This document shows, one piece after another, positions 50,894 through 59,709 of a stretch of 64,000 nucleotides of DNA. Source of the DNA: JAVZLH01 sp049700435 (GTDB lineage: Archaea; Thermoproteota; Bathyarchaeia; Bathyarchaeales; Bathycorpusculaceae); the NCBI GenBank assembly GCA_049700435.1, contig JBNAVK010000003.1, forward strand, positions 7,645 through 71,644, read 5' to 3'. Every line of letters starts with the position of its first letter. The stretch's first letter is position 1. The notes under the pieces were generated by a model. The model was not told the DNA's origin, ran no database searches, and saw only the letters and a program-made list of their open reading frames with translations. The translations under genes were made by a program, and so were the position numbers.

Positions 50894-51648
50894 CTGCCCT
50901 CCCAGATTTGCACTTCTTCAAAACATACGCGGATTAAGCCATTGGCTGTAATTTTGGAAGGCTCGTCTACTGTTATCTCAAAAACGTTGTTGAAAGACCC
51001 TTCGGAAAGAACGTTTATGGATTTGCTTGTGTTGCCAAGCAGCACATTCTCGTCATTGTAAAGCTTGACTGCAAGCGAACCATATATTGGAAATTGGGCG
51101 TGATTTTCAAAACTTAGCAGCATTGAGAACTTGTTGACGCCGTCGTAGGTGAAGTTTGACGCTGTCAGATTATGGAACGGCGCATTCCATGAAGTAGGAA
51201 AAGTCATGGAAACCCCAAAAGCTATCACATAAGCCACTCTAAAGCTTAAACCAGCATCCACCAGCAGTTCAGTGTCATTCGTGAAGATCCCCGTATCTTT
51301 TGAGGCTAGTTCTTCTAGGCTAGCTGATAAATCGCAGCTAGAGTTAACCAGCACGCCAGAGGGAACATCTGGCAGATGCGTCGAAAATGTTGAGATTGTC
51401 TTGTTTTCTTTTCGGATTTGCACGTTTACGGTTATGTCTGAAAGGTCGTAAAAGCCTGTGTTGTTCACGTAGAAGGGCATAGATATGGAGAAGTTTCCGT
51501 TTTGGAAAGAAAATGTTGGTTCTTGGATGCCCATGGCTTTTGATTCGAGAAGCCTTGACAATGATAAGCCTACTGTAACGGGTAATAAGAGTGTGAAAAT
51601 CCATAGAAGCGCAATTAACCAGCCGAGAGCCCTAATTGTCTGCCGCAA
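50881..51648 (-). CDS. N-anchored extracytoplasmic beta-rich protein
   Basis: 255 residues. One N-terminal helix (about 7-29) is followed by an extracytoplasmic domain with many N-x-S/T sequons, and repeated patterns such as F-Y-V-N-N-T-G-F-Y-D-L-S-D-I and L-S-F-E-N-H-A-Q-F-P-I-Y, reminiscent of two LEA14/CARDB-like beta sandwiches. Middle gene of a three-gene membrane operon. Function unknown; the extracellular domain could bind another envelope component. Confidence 0.65.
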   Translation of the reverse strand: MRQTIRALGWLIALLWIFTLLLPVTVGLSLSRLLESKAMGIQEPTFSFQNGNFSISMPFYVNNTGFYDLSDITVNVQIRKENKTISTFSTHLPDVPSGVLVNSSCDLSASLEELASKDTGIFTNDTELLVDAGLSFRVAYVIAFGVSMTFPTSWNAPFHNLTASNFTYDGVNKFSMLLSFENHAQFPIYGSLAVKLYNDENVLLGNTSKSINVLSEGSFNNVFEITVDEPSKITANGLIRVCFEEVQIWEGRWTL

Positions 51649-51684
51649 GACAGCGTTCCCTCACAACGCTAAGCAAGTTCGTTG

Positions 51685-52026
51685 CTAAACATTTTCGGAC
51701 TTCTTCTCTTCCTCAGCTTTGGGCGTAACCGCTTGTGTAGGCGGTTGTTGCGTCGTCGGCTTAGACTCTTTATAGAGCTGTATGCCTCTTATTGTTGCGA
51801 TAGACCCAATCCAGCCCATAACGCCCAAATACATTATTCTTATTATGGCTGCAGCGATTGGTCCGAGAATTTCGCCTAAAGCTTCTGAAAGGTTTAACGC
51901 TGGCAAAATGTTTGGGTCGGCGATTAGCATTAGGTAAGCCATGATGAAAGTGAATATTAGCAGCACTAAGCCCACGATTATTAGTATGTAGGCGACAAGT
52001 TCTGGCTTCTCAATCTTCATAAACAT
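51685..52026 (-). CDS. Small two-TM protein with acidic-basic tail
   Basis: 113 residues from the methionine at 52026, which follows a GGTGATG sequence; a longer frame reaches 52074. Helices lie at about 10-32 and 58-78, with a Thr/Gln/Pro-rich tail ending in A-E-E-E-K-K. Family not recognised. It begins the operon with the two membrane proteins downstream, 36 bases before the next. Confidence 0.6.
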   Translation of the reverse strand: MFMKIEKPELVAYILIIVGLVLLIFTFIMAYLMLIADPNILPALNLSEALGEILGPIAAAIIRIMYLGVMGWIGSIATIRGIQLYKESKPTTQQPPTQAVTPKAEEEKKSENV

Positions 52027-52163
52027 CACCACACGTTTAAAGCTGATTTTCATTAGAACTTGTATAAAAACCATATGTAAAACTTGTTATAAAATCGCAT
52101 GCGCATTGGCGCTGCCTCTGGAAAGTCTTAAGTGCATAGCAAAGCAAGAATCATTGACCCAGA

Positions 52164-53189
52164 ATGAAAGTCGCCATGTACTACGGATTAAACGACATAC
52201 GAATTGAGGAAAAAACCGTTCCAAAAATAGGCGAAAACGAAGCCCTTGTAAAAATGAGGGCTTGCGGAGTCTGCGGCTCAGACTTAATGGACTGGTATCT
52301 TAAAAGTCGGGCACCACTTGTCCTAGGTCACGAACCCGCTGGGACAATTGTTGAAAAAGGGAGCAAAGTTAAGGGTTTTGATGTTGGCGACAGAGTTTTC
52401 GTGCATCATCATGTTTCTTGTCTAAAATGTCATTACTGCATGCACGGCGACTACACACTTTGTAGTCAATTTCACGAAACAAACATTGAGCCAGGCGGTT
52501 TCTCAGAATATTTTAAAGTTCCAGCCCCAAACCTTCAGATAGACACTTTGAAGATTCCAGACGCATTATCGTTTGAAGAAGCCACTCTAATAGAGCCTGT
52601 CGGCTGTTGTCTGCGGGCGCTCAAAAAATGCAACATCAAAAAGGGAGACTCAATAGCCATAATAGGCGCAGGGGCAACAGGCGTAATCCACAATGCACTC
52701 TCAAAAATTTTCGGTGCAGAAAAAACCATTGTGTGCGACCTAGTTGATTTTCGGTTGGATATGGCGCGGAAATTCGGAGCAGATGTTACCGTCAACGCTG
52801 TGAAAGAAGATTTATTTGATGTTGTTGTGGCGGAAACTGATGGAAGAGGCGTTGACGTGGCAGTCGTCACTGCACCAAGTTTAGAAGCTTACAAAATGGG
52901 GTTGAAAGCTTGTCGTAAAGGCGGAACACTCTGCATTTTCGCGCCTACAAAGCCTGGAGAGAATTTGCAGATAAGTCCGAAAGAACTTTTCTTTTCCGAA
53001 ATCCGCTTAATTCCTTCTTACTCAACCTCGCACATAGAAACCAGAGAGGCGTTAGAACTTATGGCGTCTGGAAAACTTAATCTTAATGGGCTTATAACGC
53101 ATCGTTTTAGGCTTGTAGACGCGGCGAAAGCGTTTAAAACAGCCCTAGAAAATAAAGAAAGCTTGAAAGTTGTCGTTTTCAATGAGTGA
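52164..53189 (+). CDS. Zinc-dependent medium-chain alcohol/polyol dehydrogenase 1
   Basis: 341 residues. Catalytic zinc ligands C37 in C-G-V-C-G-S-D, H56-E57 in L-G-H-E-P, and a downstream Glu; structural zinc C-L-K-C-H-Y-C ... C. NAD fold G-A-G-A-T-G. It belongs to the sorbitol/threonine/galactitol branch rather than ethanol dehydrogenase by length. The second, related dehydrogenase follows six bases later, so a shared operon is certain; they may act on different steps of one pathway. Confidence 0.9.
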   Translation: MKVAMYYGLNDIRIEEKTVPKIGENEALVKMRACGVCGSDLMDWYLKSRAPLVLGHEPAGTIVEKGSKVKGFDVGDRVFVHHHVSCLKCHYCMHGDYTLCSQFHETNIEPGGFSEYFKVPAPNLQIDTLKIPDALSFEEATLIEPVGCCLRALKKCNIKKGDSIAIIGAGATGVIHNALSKIFGAEKTIVCDLVDFRLDMARKFGADVTVNAVKEDLFDVVVAETDGRGVDVAVVTAPSLEAYKMGLKACRKGGTLCIFAPTKPGENLQISPKELFFSEIRLIPSYSTSHIETREALELMASGKLNLNGLITHRFRLVDAAKAFKTALENKESLKVVVFNE

Positions 53190-53195
53190 TGAAAG

Positions 53196-54224
53196 ATGAA
53201 GGCGGCAATGCTTTACGGCGTAAAAGACTTGAGAATTGAAGACGTTGAAATCCCAAAAGTCAACGCTGGAGAAGTTCTTGTAAAGGTTAAGGCGGCAACA
53301 ACATGCGGCACAGACCTCAAAATATACCAGAGGGGCTACGTTGAAAAAGTGATAAAACTCCCAACAATCTTTGGGCATGAATGGGCTGGCGAAGTCGCTG
53401 AAGTTGGAGAGGGACTTGAATGGCCAAAGAAGGGTATGCGTGTCCGCGCTGGTAACAGTGCGCCGTGTTTGCGTTGTGTCATGTGCCAGAAAGGAAAGTA
53501 TAATCTTTGCGAGGATATGGTTTGGCTTTGGGGCGCCTACGCCGAATACATAAAGGTTCCAGCGCGCATGGTTTTAGTGAACATGCAAGAAATTCCATCG
53601 CATATCTCTTATGAAGAAGCAGCCATCACTGAACCGTTGGCTTGTGTGCTTCACGGCGTGGAAGAAGCACATGTAAAGCTTGGCGACACTGTTGCGATTA
53701 TAGGTGCTGGACCTATTGGGTTACTGCACTTGTTAACGGTTAAGAAAATGGGCGTTGAAAAAGCCATAGTTGTAGACCTTGTTGATGAACGACTGAACTT
53801 TGCGTTAAAAATTGGAGCCGACGAAGTTGTTAACGCTGGTAAAGCCGATGTTGTAGAAAGCGTTAAAAAGTTAACGAATGGGTATGGCGCAGACGTGGTG
53901 ATTGAAGCCATAGGGTTGCCTTCCACGTGGGAGCAAGCCATAAAACTTGCCAGAAAGGGCGGAACAGTTCTCGAATTTGGCGGATGCCCGCCCGGCACGG
54001 AAATTAAGGTTAACGCGGAGACTCTTCATTATGGAGAGTTAACTGTCCTAGGCACTTTTCACGCTACTCCGTTGCATTTTAGGAAAGCCCTCAGCCTAAT
54101 CGCTTCGAGAACTGTTGATGTTAGACCGTTAGTAACTAGGAGGATGAAGCTTAGCGAAATTAAAGAGGCTTTTGAAGTTCTTGCCACTTCAAAGAGTGAA
54201 ATTAAAATAGCGATACACCCATGA
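53196..54224 (+). CDS. Zinc-dependent medium-chain alcohol/polyol dehydrogenase 2
   Basis: 342 residues, paralogous to the preceding gene. C37 in T-C-G-T-D, H61-E62 in F-G-H-E-W, structural C-L-R-C-V-M-C ... C, and G-A-G-P-I-G for NAD. The insert before H61 (Y-Q-R-G-Y-V-E-K-V-I-K) is longer than in the first enzyme, so the substrate pockets differ. It converges on the iron-sulfur/flavin cluster, with 20 bases between stops. Confidence 0.9.
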   Translation: MKAAMLYGVKDLRIEDVEIPKVNAGEVLVKVKAATTCGTDLKIYQRGYVEKVIKLPTIFGHEWAGEVAEVGEGLEWPKKGMRVRAGNSAPCLRCVMCQKGKYNLCEDMVWLWGAYAEYIKVPARMVLVNMQEIPSHISYEEAAITEPLACVLHGVEEAHVKLGDTVAIIGAGPIGLLHLLTVKKMGVEKAIVVDLVDERLNFALKIGADEVVNAGKADVVESVKKLTNGYGADVVIEAIGLPSTWEQAIKLARKGGTVLEFGGCPPGTEIKVNAETLHYGELTVLGTFHATPLHFRKALSLIASRTVDVRPLVTRRMKLSEIKEAFEVLATSKSEIKIAIHP

Positions 54225-54244
54225 ATTTGTCGCGCACAATCCCG

Positions 54245-55396
54245 CTACTTGGCTGATTCATTTACAAGCTCAGCTATATCCCTAACAACTATTTTATCTT
54301 CTAATCCCTCGGCTTTAACTGCGTCGTCAAGCATCGCCATGCAACTTGGACATGCCACAGCCAAAACTTCGGCGCCAGTTTCATAGGCTTCCCTAACCCT
54401 AATTCTGTTGGGGCTTTCCGTCGACAAACCCAAAAGGTCCATAACAATGTTGCCGCTTCCCCCACCGCAACAGAAAGAATTTTCCCTATTTCTCTTCATT
54501 TCTACAAGTTCAACTCCCGGAATGCTTTTCAGAATTTCTCTTGGCACGTCATAGACTCCGTTGTATCTGCCAAGAAAACAAGGGTCGTGGTAAGTAACCT
54601 TAGCGTTAAGCTCTGATAACCTTAGTTTTCCTTTCCTAATCGTTTCCAGTAAGAGTTGCGTGTAATGAAATACTTCGAAGTCGCCAGAGCTTGGATACTT
54701 GTTTTTCATAGAGTTGTATGCATGCGGTGAAAGGGTGACAATTTTTTTAACATTAAGCTCTTTGAATTTCTGAGCGTTCCTATTGGCTAATTCTTGGAAA
54801 AGCCCCATCTCACCAAGCATATAAGCCTCGTTTCCATCACAATCCTCTTCGGTTCCAAGAATTCCAAAGGATGCTCCTGCCTTATCTAATAATTCAGCAA
54901 GGTTTTTAGCCATTCTTTGTCCTCGCTCTTCGTATGAGCCTACGCATCCTACATAGAAGAGGTACTCGTCGCCTGGTCTGTAACGTTTTACGCCTTTGGC
55001 CCACTCGTCCCTTTTACTTCTTGGTATCCCCCAAGGGTTTCCATGTTTACTTATGTTGTTTAAGAAATCTCTGACTTTTGGCAAAGCGAAGCCTTTCTCA
55101 ATGATGTCGCTTCTTGCAGCCACTATCCAGTCGACGATATCGCTGCTAAAAGCCATTGGACACCATTCAACACAGTTTTTACACGTTACACATGAGAATA
55201 CAATTTCTGCAAGGTGCTCTGACCAACCGATTTCATTGTTTAACCAAGCCCGCACGAGCCAAAGTCGTCCGCCTGTCGAGTAGGTTTCAAATCGGAATCT
55301 GCTGTAAGATGGACAGTTGAAATCTGCGAAATCATCGGGAAACTTGCAATAGCCGCATCTAAAACACCTATGTAACTGTTCACTGTATGCATTCAT
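54245..55396 (-). CDS. Iron-sulfur CCG-domain protein (HdrB/GlcF-like)
   Basis: 383 residues. N-terminal cluster motifs C11-F-R-C-G-Y-C17 with C28, and C69-V-T-C-K-N-C-V-E-W-C79, bind [4Fe-4S]. The C-terminal half has two CCG-type segments: H-D-P-C-F-L-G-R-Y ... C-C-G-G-G-S-G and A-C-P-S-C-M-A-M-L. This is the layout of GlcF/HdrD-type electron carriers that pass electrons from a flavoprotein to quinone or a disulfide. The FAD partner gene is two bases upstream. Confidence 0.9.
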   Translation of the reverse strand: MNAYSEQLHRCFRCGYCKFPDDFADFNCPSYSRFRFETYSTGGRLWLVRAWLNNEIGWSEHLAEIVFSCVTCKNCVEWCPMAFSSDIVDWIVAARSDIIEKGFALPKVRDFLNNISKHGNPWGIPRSKRDEWAKGVKRYRPGDEYLFYVGCVGSYEERGQRMAKNLAELLDKAGASFGILGTEEDCDGNEAYMLGEMGLFQELANRNAQKFKELNVKKIVTLSPHAYNSMKNKYPSSGDFEVFHYTQLLLETIRKGKLRLSELNAKVTYHDPCFLGRYNGVYDVPREILKSIPGVELVEMKRNRENSFCCGGGSGNIVMDLLGLSTESPNRIRVREAYETGAEVLAVACPSCMAMLDDAVKAEGLEDKIVVRDIAELVNESAK

Positions 55397-55398
55397 CT

Positions 55399-56775
55399 TT
55401 ACGCCTCCCAGTTTCCAGGATTCATGATTCCGTTAGGATCAAGCAACTCTTTTATGCGCTTCATCAATTCCAGAGTGTTTTTATCCATTTTCTCCATGAC
55501 CATTTTTTGAACGGGAACCTCAGGTTTCCAAGGAACACCCCCAACATCCAAACTCGCCATGCCCGATTCATACAATGCTTTCTTCGTGCGCTCTATGTTG
55601 TCTCGGTCAGCGCGATTGAAAGGATATCCGAAGGAAAACATCATACAATGGCCTCTTCCAATAACTCGCCCCGCATGCCCGTAAGTGATCCCATATTTAG
55701 AAGATATTTCAAGCAGTTTTTGGAAGGCTTCTGGAAATTTTTCTATGGGTATGATAGGTCCGCAATATTCGAATCCGCCGCCCTTCATCACATCTGCGAA
55801 TCTTGTTGTGCTGGATGTTGGCAGTTCCAAAAGTTCCTGTTTTGCATCTGGTGTTAGCATCATGAATCCGCCTTCTTTGCTGTCGATGTGGGTGCGTAGG
55901 GCATTCCAGATCATTTTTCTCTTGAATTCGAGTTCATCCTCGGAGTCTCCGGTTATGCAAATTCCTATCATTATGATGTCTTTGAATATTAGGGGGTAAG
56001 GTTGGGCGTTAACAAAAATGTCTTCTGCCATCTCGGTGTAAGTAACCCTGTGGATTACGTCTGGAACTAAGTTTGGATCTTCCACAACGAAAACCTCGAT
56101 GTCTCTTAGCTTTTTCTTTGGGTAAAGTCTGAGACCCAACTTTGTGATTATTCCTGTTGAGCCAAACCATCCTAAAAAGAGGCCAGCTAAGTCTGGCAAA
56201 GGCTCTAACGAAAACCAAAAGGGACTTACGGAACATGACCCGATTTTACATACTTCTCCAGTTGGCAACACAACTTCTAATCCAGTAACCATGCTGGAAT
56301 TGAAGCCGTACTGCTGAGACAAGCGTCCTTGCCCGTGGATTACTATGTTTCCAACAACAGTTGCTGATGGAGGAGCGTCTGGAATTGAATGTCTCAGGTT
56401 TGGATGATTCTTTTCCAGATAAGCTTTCAGTTTGCCTTGAGTTATGCCAGCTTCAACAATAATGTATCTACTCTTCTCGTTTACTTCCAAAACTTCATCC
56501 ATTCTTTTAAGGTCTAGCACTATACCCCCACGGTGGGGAATCACCAAACCAGATAAGCTTAGTGAACCTCCAACAGGGACTACTGGTATTTTCTCTTCAT
56601 TAGCCAGTTTAACTATTTTTTGCACTTCCTCAGTGGTCTTTGGCATGACAACGTAGTCTGGTTCGTGGGGCTCCATCAAGCCAGGGTCACGTGAATAGAT
56701 GTAGAGCTCTTCTTTTCTGTTTGAGACGTGTTCTTCTCCTACTATTTCAGCTAAGGACTTGTATATTCTATTCAT
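55399..56775 (-). CDS. FAD-linked oxidoreductase, GlcD/D-lactate dehydrogenase type
   Basis: 458 residues from the ATG at 56775, with AAGTGA upstream; an earlier start at 56790 overlaps the preceding gene. PCMH-type FAD domain: V-V-P-V-G-G-S-L-S-L-S-G, I-V-L-D-L-K-R-M, E-A-G-I-T-Q-G, and G-N-I-V-I-H-G-Q-G; a C-terminal FAD-oxidase domain ends in L-L-D-P-N-G-I-M-N-P-G, the hallmark of this class. It oxidises a 2-hydroxy acid such as glycolate or lactate and transfers electrons to the flanking iron-sulfur proteins. Confidence 0.91.
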   Translation of the reverse strand: MNRIYKSLAEIVGEEHVSNRKEELYIYSRDPGLMEPHEPDYVVMPKTTEEVQKIVKLANEEKIPVVPVGGSLSLSGLVIPHRGGIVLDLKRMDEVLEVNEKSRYIIVEAGITQGKLKAYLEKNHPNLRHSIPDAPPSATVVGNIVIHGQGRLSQQYGFNSSMVTGLEVVLPTGEVCKIGSCSVSPFWFSLEPLPDLAGLFLGWFGSTGIITKLGLRLYPKKKLRDIEVFVVEDPNLVPDVIHRVTYTEMAEDIFVNAQPYPLIFKDIIMIGICITGDSEDELEFKRKMIWNALRTHIDSKEGGFMMLTPDAKQELLELPTSSTTRFADVMKGGGFEYCGPIIPIEKFPEAFQKLLEISSKYGITYGHAGRVIGRGHCMMFSFGYPFNRADRDNIERTKKALYESGMASLDVGGVPWKPEVPVQKMVMEKMDKNTLELMKRIKELLDPNGIMNPGNWEA

Positions 56776-56780
56776 ACAGG

Positions 56781-57800
56781 TCACTTCCATCCAACTGGTT
56801 TCTCACCTAAAGCGAGTTTACAGAGGTCGTGCATCATTATTGGTTTTATTCCTCTTTTTGCTACGGCCTCTGACAAAGAGGAAAAACATGCGGGGCAGTT
56901 GAAAACACAGTATTCAGCTCCAGCGTTAGCCATGTCCTCCACATTTCTTTTTTGCACATCGACAAAAAGGTCGTATCTTTGCAGTCCTCTGATGATGCCG
57001 CCGCAACATAGGGCGTTCTCCCCATCATATTTCCTTTTAACCCTCTGCACGCCTATAAGGCTGAAAATGTCGTCTACAAAGTGCTCTTTATCTGGAGCTA
57101 ATCTGGTTGAACAGTTTCGTTGGTATGCCACCTTTACGTTCAGCGGCTTTATCTCCCTTTCATGCTCCTTCAGCTTATTATAGAGATGCTCAAAGAGATG
57201 AATGGGTTTGAAGGGAACTTCGATGCCGTAGGCTCGTGCATAGGAGGTTAAGGTTGAATAACACTCGTCGTGAAAGAATATTACCTCTTTAAAGCCGTGT
57301 CTGGCAATGTTCTCTATTATCCCTGGAAGCCTCTCCCTTATCAAAGAAGGTTTTCCAAAATGGAGATATGCAAGTTGGCAGAAGAAGTATCTTCCCAAAA
57401 TTATTGAGACGTTTTCGAAGAGTTTTCCCTGAATTGAACTTATGTATTCTGGGAAAAGGCAGAGGGAGATTACTGGTTCCTTCGCGTCCCAAAATTGCTG
57501 AATATCTTTCCTTCCTGGAACACCGATGTTAACCCATTGTTTTACGAGGGGTTTAGGCATCGGCAGTATGCCCTTTTCCTCTTGGAGATCCGTAATCAAA
57601 TAGAATGGGTGGTTTCCCCTTTTGCAGTATTCTTCGCATGCATAACATGTTGCGCATTCGTGTAGCACAAAGGAGTCTTCGCCGTTGATTAGTTTTTCCA
57701 TTTCTAATTTGGCTGTTTCTCTGTCTATGTTCATGTATTGGCATTTAACGAGGCAATCATATGTGGGACATGTTGCGCATAGATTTTTATCAAATCTCAA
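56781..57800 (-). CDS. Second iron-sulfur CCG-domain protein
   Basis: 339 residues. N-terminal C8-A-T-C-P-T-Y-D-C16-L-V-K-C20 and C49-A-T-C-Y-A-C-E-E-Y-C59 are two four-Cys sets. The C-terminal part has one CCG motif A-L-C-C-G-G and C-V-F-N-C-P-A-C; the other is reduced to R-N-C-S-T. It differs enough from the 54245 gene not to be a recent duplicate. First gene of the three-gene redox operon. Either it forms one complex with GlcD-like and the other CCG protein, or the two serve different partners. Confidence 0.87.
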   Translation of the reverse strand: MRFDKNLCATCPTYDCLVKCQYMNIDRETAKLEMEKLINGEDSFVLHECATCYACEEYCKRGNHPFYLITDLQEEKGILPMPKPLVKQWVNIGVPGRKDIQQFWDAKEPVISLCLFPEYISSIQGKLFENVSIILGRYFFCQLAYLHFGKPSLIRERLPGIIENIARHGFKEVIFFHDECYSTLTSYARAYGIEVPFKPIHLFEHLYNKLKEHEREIKPLNVKVAYQRNCSTRLAPDKEHFVDDIFSLIGVQRVKRKYDGENALCCGGIIRGLQRYDLFVDVQKRNVEDMANAGAEYCVFNCPACFSSLSEAVAKRGIKPIMMHDLCKLALGEKPVGWK

Positions 57801-57880
57801 TTTTAAATCAAACGTTTAACATCATCCCTTATACTGACGAATATGGAGCTTTGCGTTAAAATTTTTCGGGGGCAATTTGC

Positions 57881-58408
57881 CTATTTAATGGTTTGTTTTT
57901 TGTAGTTTTCTTTTTCCCACTCATCTAATATGATGATTGTTGCTAGTCTAGCGGCGGTTCCTACAACCTTTGAGCAGTAATCTACCATGCCGAATTCTAC
58001 CGCTTCATCGAATTCCTTTTTGTCCAAAAGGTTGAATGTTCGACCCATCAGCGACTTTTGCAGATCAGAGCATCGGCAAGTGCCATATTTCTCAACGAAT
58101 TGGTCATGCAGCTTTCTCGCTAACAAATAGGATTTCATGGGTTTAAACATGTCTTCAAAATCTTTACGCTCCCGACCGAAAAGGTAGCTGATTGCCATGG
58201 CGCCGCCCACCAAAGCACCGCAAGTGCCGTCTCCTGTCAATCCTAATCCATCAGCTAACCCGCTTGCCGCTTTAAAAACGTCGTCATTCTTTATGCCTAA
58301 CGCCTCAAAAATACCTGCGATGGTGGTCTGAGCGCATCCCGTGCATTTCTTTTCAAATTCTTCGGCAAGTTTAGAGGCTTTGTTTGCGATTTCCTCTTTT
58401 CGCTCCAT
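57881..58408 (-). CDS. C_GCAxxG_C_C family redox protein
   Basis: 175 residues from the ATG at 58408; an upstream start would add five. The signature is C-T-G-C-A-Q-T-T (about 22-29), then G-L-T-G-D-G-T-C-G-A-L-V-G-G, later a single C in T-C-R-C-S-D-L and a C near Y-C-S-K-V-V. The C_GCAxxG_C_C family is abundant in anaerobes and thought to be redox-active, often beside Fe-S oxidoreductases. It reads with the three genes downstream of it, 80 bases away. Confidence 0.85.
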   Translation of the reverse strand: MERKEEIANKASKLAEEFEKKCTGCAQTTIAGIFEALGIKNDDVFKAASGLADGLGLTGDGTCGALVGGAMAISYLFGRERKDFEDMFKPMKSYLLARKLHDQFVEKYGTCRCSDLQKSLMGRTFNLLDKKEFDEAVEFGMVDYCSKVVGTAARLATIIILDEWEKENYKKQTIK

Positions 58409-58575
58409 TTTACATCTTCTCAAAGATTATTGCAGTAAATTCTCTTTACGGTATTGCTTTTAAAAAGCTTTCAGTTATTTTGTGCACTTTTACGCCTATT
58501 CTTTTTATGAAGGGCATTTGAACAAGTCCTGAAAAATTAAATAGCTATACCGTCCCTAATAGATTTGGGGGCTTT

Positions 58576-58980
58576 ATGGGAGAAAGAGCTGGCTACATTT
58601 TAAGAATAGCGACAAAAAAGTGGGTTAACCAAGTTTTTGATACTGCTATGTATTATACGGGCGCTAGAAGAAAATGGAAGCGTGAGCAAACCATACTTTT
58701 TGTGCATAAAACCAGTGTTGGAGATTCCATAATCGGCTATGGAGTCATCAGCAACATTTACGGTTTGGATGAACTTTCTGAAGAGGAGAGACATGAATGC
58801 GAAAGGAATAGTTGGAAAGCGGCTATCGAATTCAAATATGTTAAGGAGTTTGAAAAGGCGTTACCGCTAAAGGAAACTGTTTTGAAAGAAATTAATGCTC
58901 GTGGAAAATTTCTTCACGGGCTACCGCTCAGCAGCGAGCAGATAGAATCTATCATAAACCAAGCAGAAAGTTCGCAGTAA
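58576..58980 (+). CDS. Small soluble protein, possibly PUA/EVE-like
   Basis: 134 residues. Strand-rich, with F-V-H-K-T-S-V-G-D-S-I-I-G-Y-G-V-I, in the place where EVE/PUA-like domains show a basic loop before a glycine. The rest is helical. I only suggest RNA or modified-base binding. It has its own promoter region (58424-58575) and converges with the radical SAM gene. Confidence 0.6.
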   Translation: MGERAGYILRIATKKWVNQVFDTAMYYTGARRKWKREQTILFVHKTSVGDSIIGYGVISNIYGLDELSEEERHECERNSWKAAIEFKYVKEFEKALPLKETVLKEINARGKFLHGLPLSSEQIESIINQAESSQ

Positions 58981-58990
58981 AAGGTGCAAG

Positions 58991-59620
58991 TTACCAGAAG
59001 CCGCTTATATACTCCCTTCGCCTAAACCGCACTCCGATTTCTCGCGCAATCTCTTCCACCTTCGCAATGTCAACTTCTGAAACTGCTACAGCAGTTATTT
59101 CAACATCAAAGTTGCTCTTTGCTTTCTTGACAAATTCTAGAACGTTTTTGAAGGCGTTATTGAAAGCTGGGCGGCATACTTGATTATAAGTTTCCTTGTT
59201 GTGAGCGTTTAGGCTCACGCTTATCCTGTTTATTCCAGCCTCTTTGAGTTCCCTTAAAACATCTCGATTTTCATTGAGCAAAAACCCTTGACCGTTTGTA
59301 TCCAATCTTACATCAGCGATTTTCCCGTAATATCGCCTTATCCACCGCGCTACTTCTAATAAACAGTCAAGCCTTTCCGTTGGCTCGCCGAAGCCGCAGA
59401 AGACTATTTCCCTCCAATTTTTCATGTTTATGAAGTTCTGAAGTTCGCTTATCACGTCGTTGACGGATGGCTCCTTTTGGAGTTTGAGGTTGAAGCCGCC
59501 TACGCCGTTCATGAAATTTCTTAGGCAGAAGTAGCAGTTGTTGTGACATTTGTTTGTTATGTTGAGGTATAGCGTGTTTTCAAGCCAGTAAACAACGCTT
59601 GGGCTTCTGCGGATGCTCAT
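58991..59620 (-). CDS. Radical SAM protein, TatD-associated type
   Basis: 209 residues, short for a radical SAM protein. C-H-N-N-C-Y-F-C (C25, C29, C32) binds the [4Fe-4S] and SAM; G-F-G-E-P-T and L-D-T-N-G-Q-G follow in the partial barrel, and S-V-S-L-N-A-H-N. The length and motifs match the TatD-associated group, whose function is unknown. No TatD gene is present in the window. It is divergent from pyrG. Confidence 0.87.
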   Translation of the reverse strand: MSIRRSPSVVYWLENTLYLNITNKCHNNCYFCLRNFMNGVGGFNLKLQKEPSVNDVISELQNFINMKNWREIVFCGFGEPTERLDCLLEVARWIRRYYGKIADVRLDTNGQGFLLNENRDVLRELKEAGINRISVSLNAHNKETYNQVCRPAFNNAFKNVLEFVKKAKSNFDVEITAVAVSEVDIAKVEEIAREIGVRFRRREYISGFW

Positions 59621-59709
59621 GTTGGCGTTCCTTCGCTAGGATATTTAGGTGCAAAAAAGTTATATTAATACTGCTTGAGAGGTTTAGGTTATTGCGAGGC
59701 AAAAAGAAC

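Noticed and set aside
59599..59709. Upstream extension of the CTP synthase frame by 37 codons
   Set aside because: The extension is Cys- and Arg-rich and unlike the family; the ATG at 59710 starts right at the conserved N-terminus.
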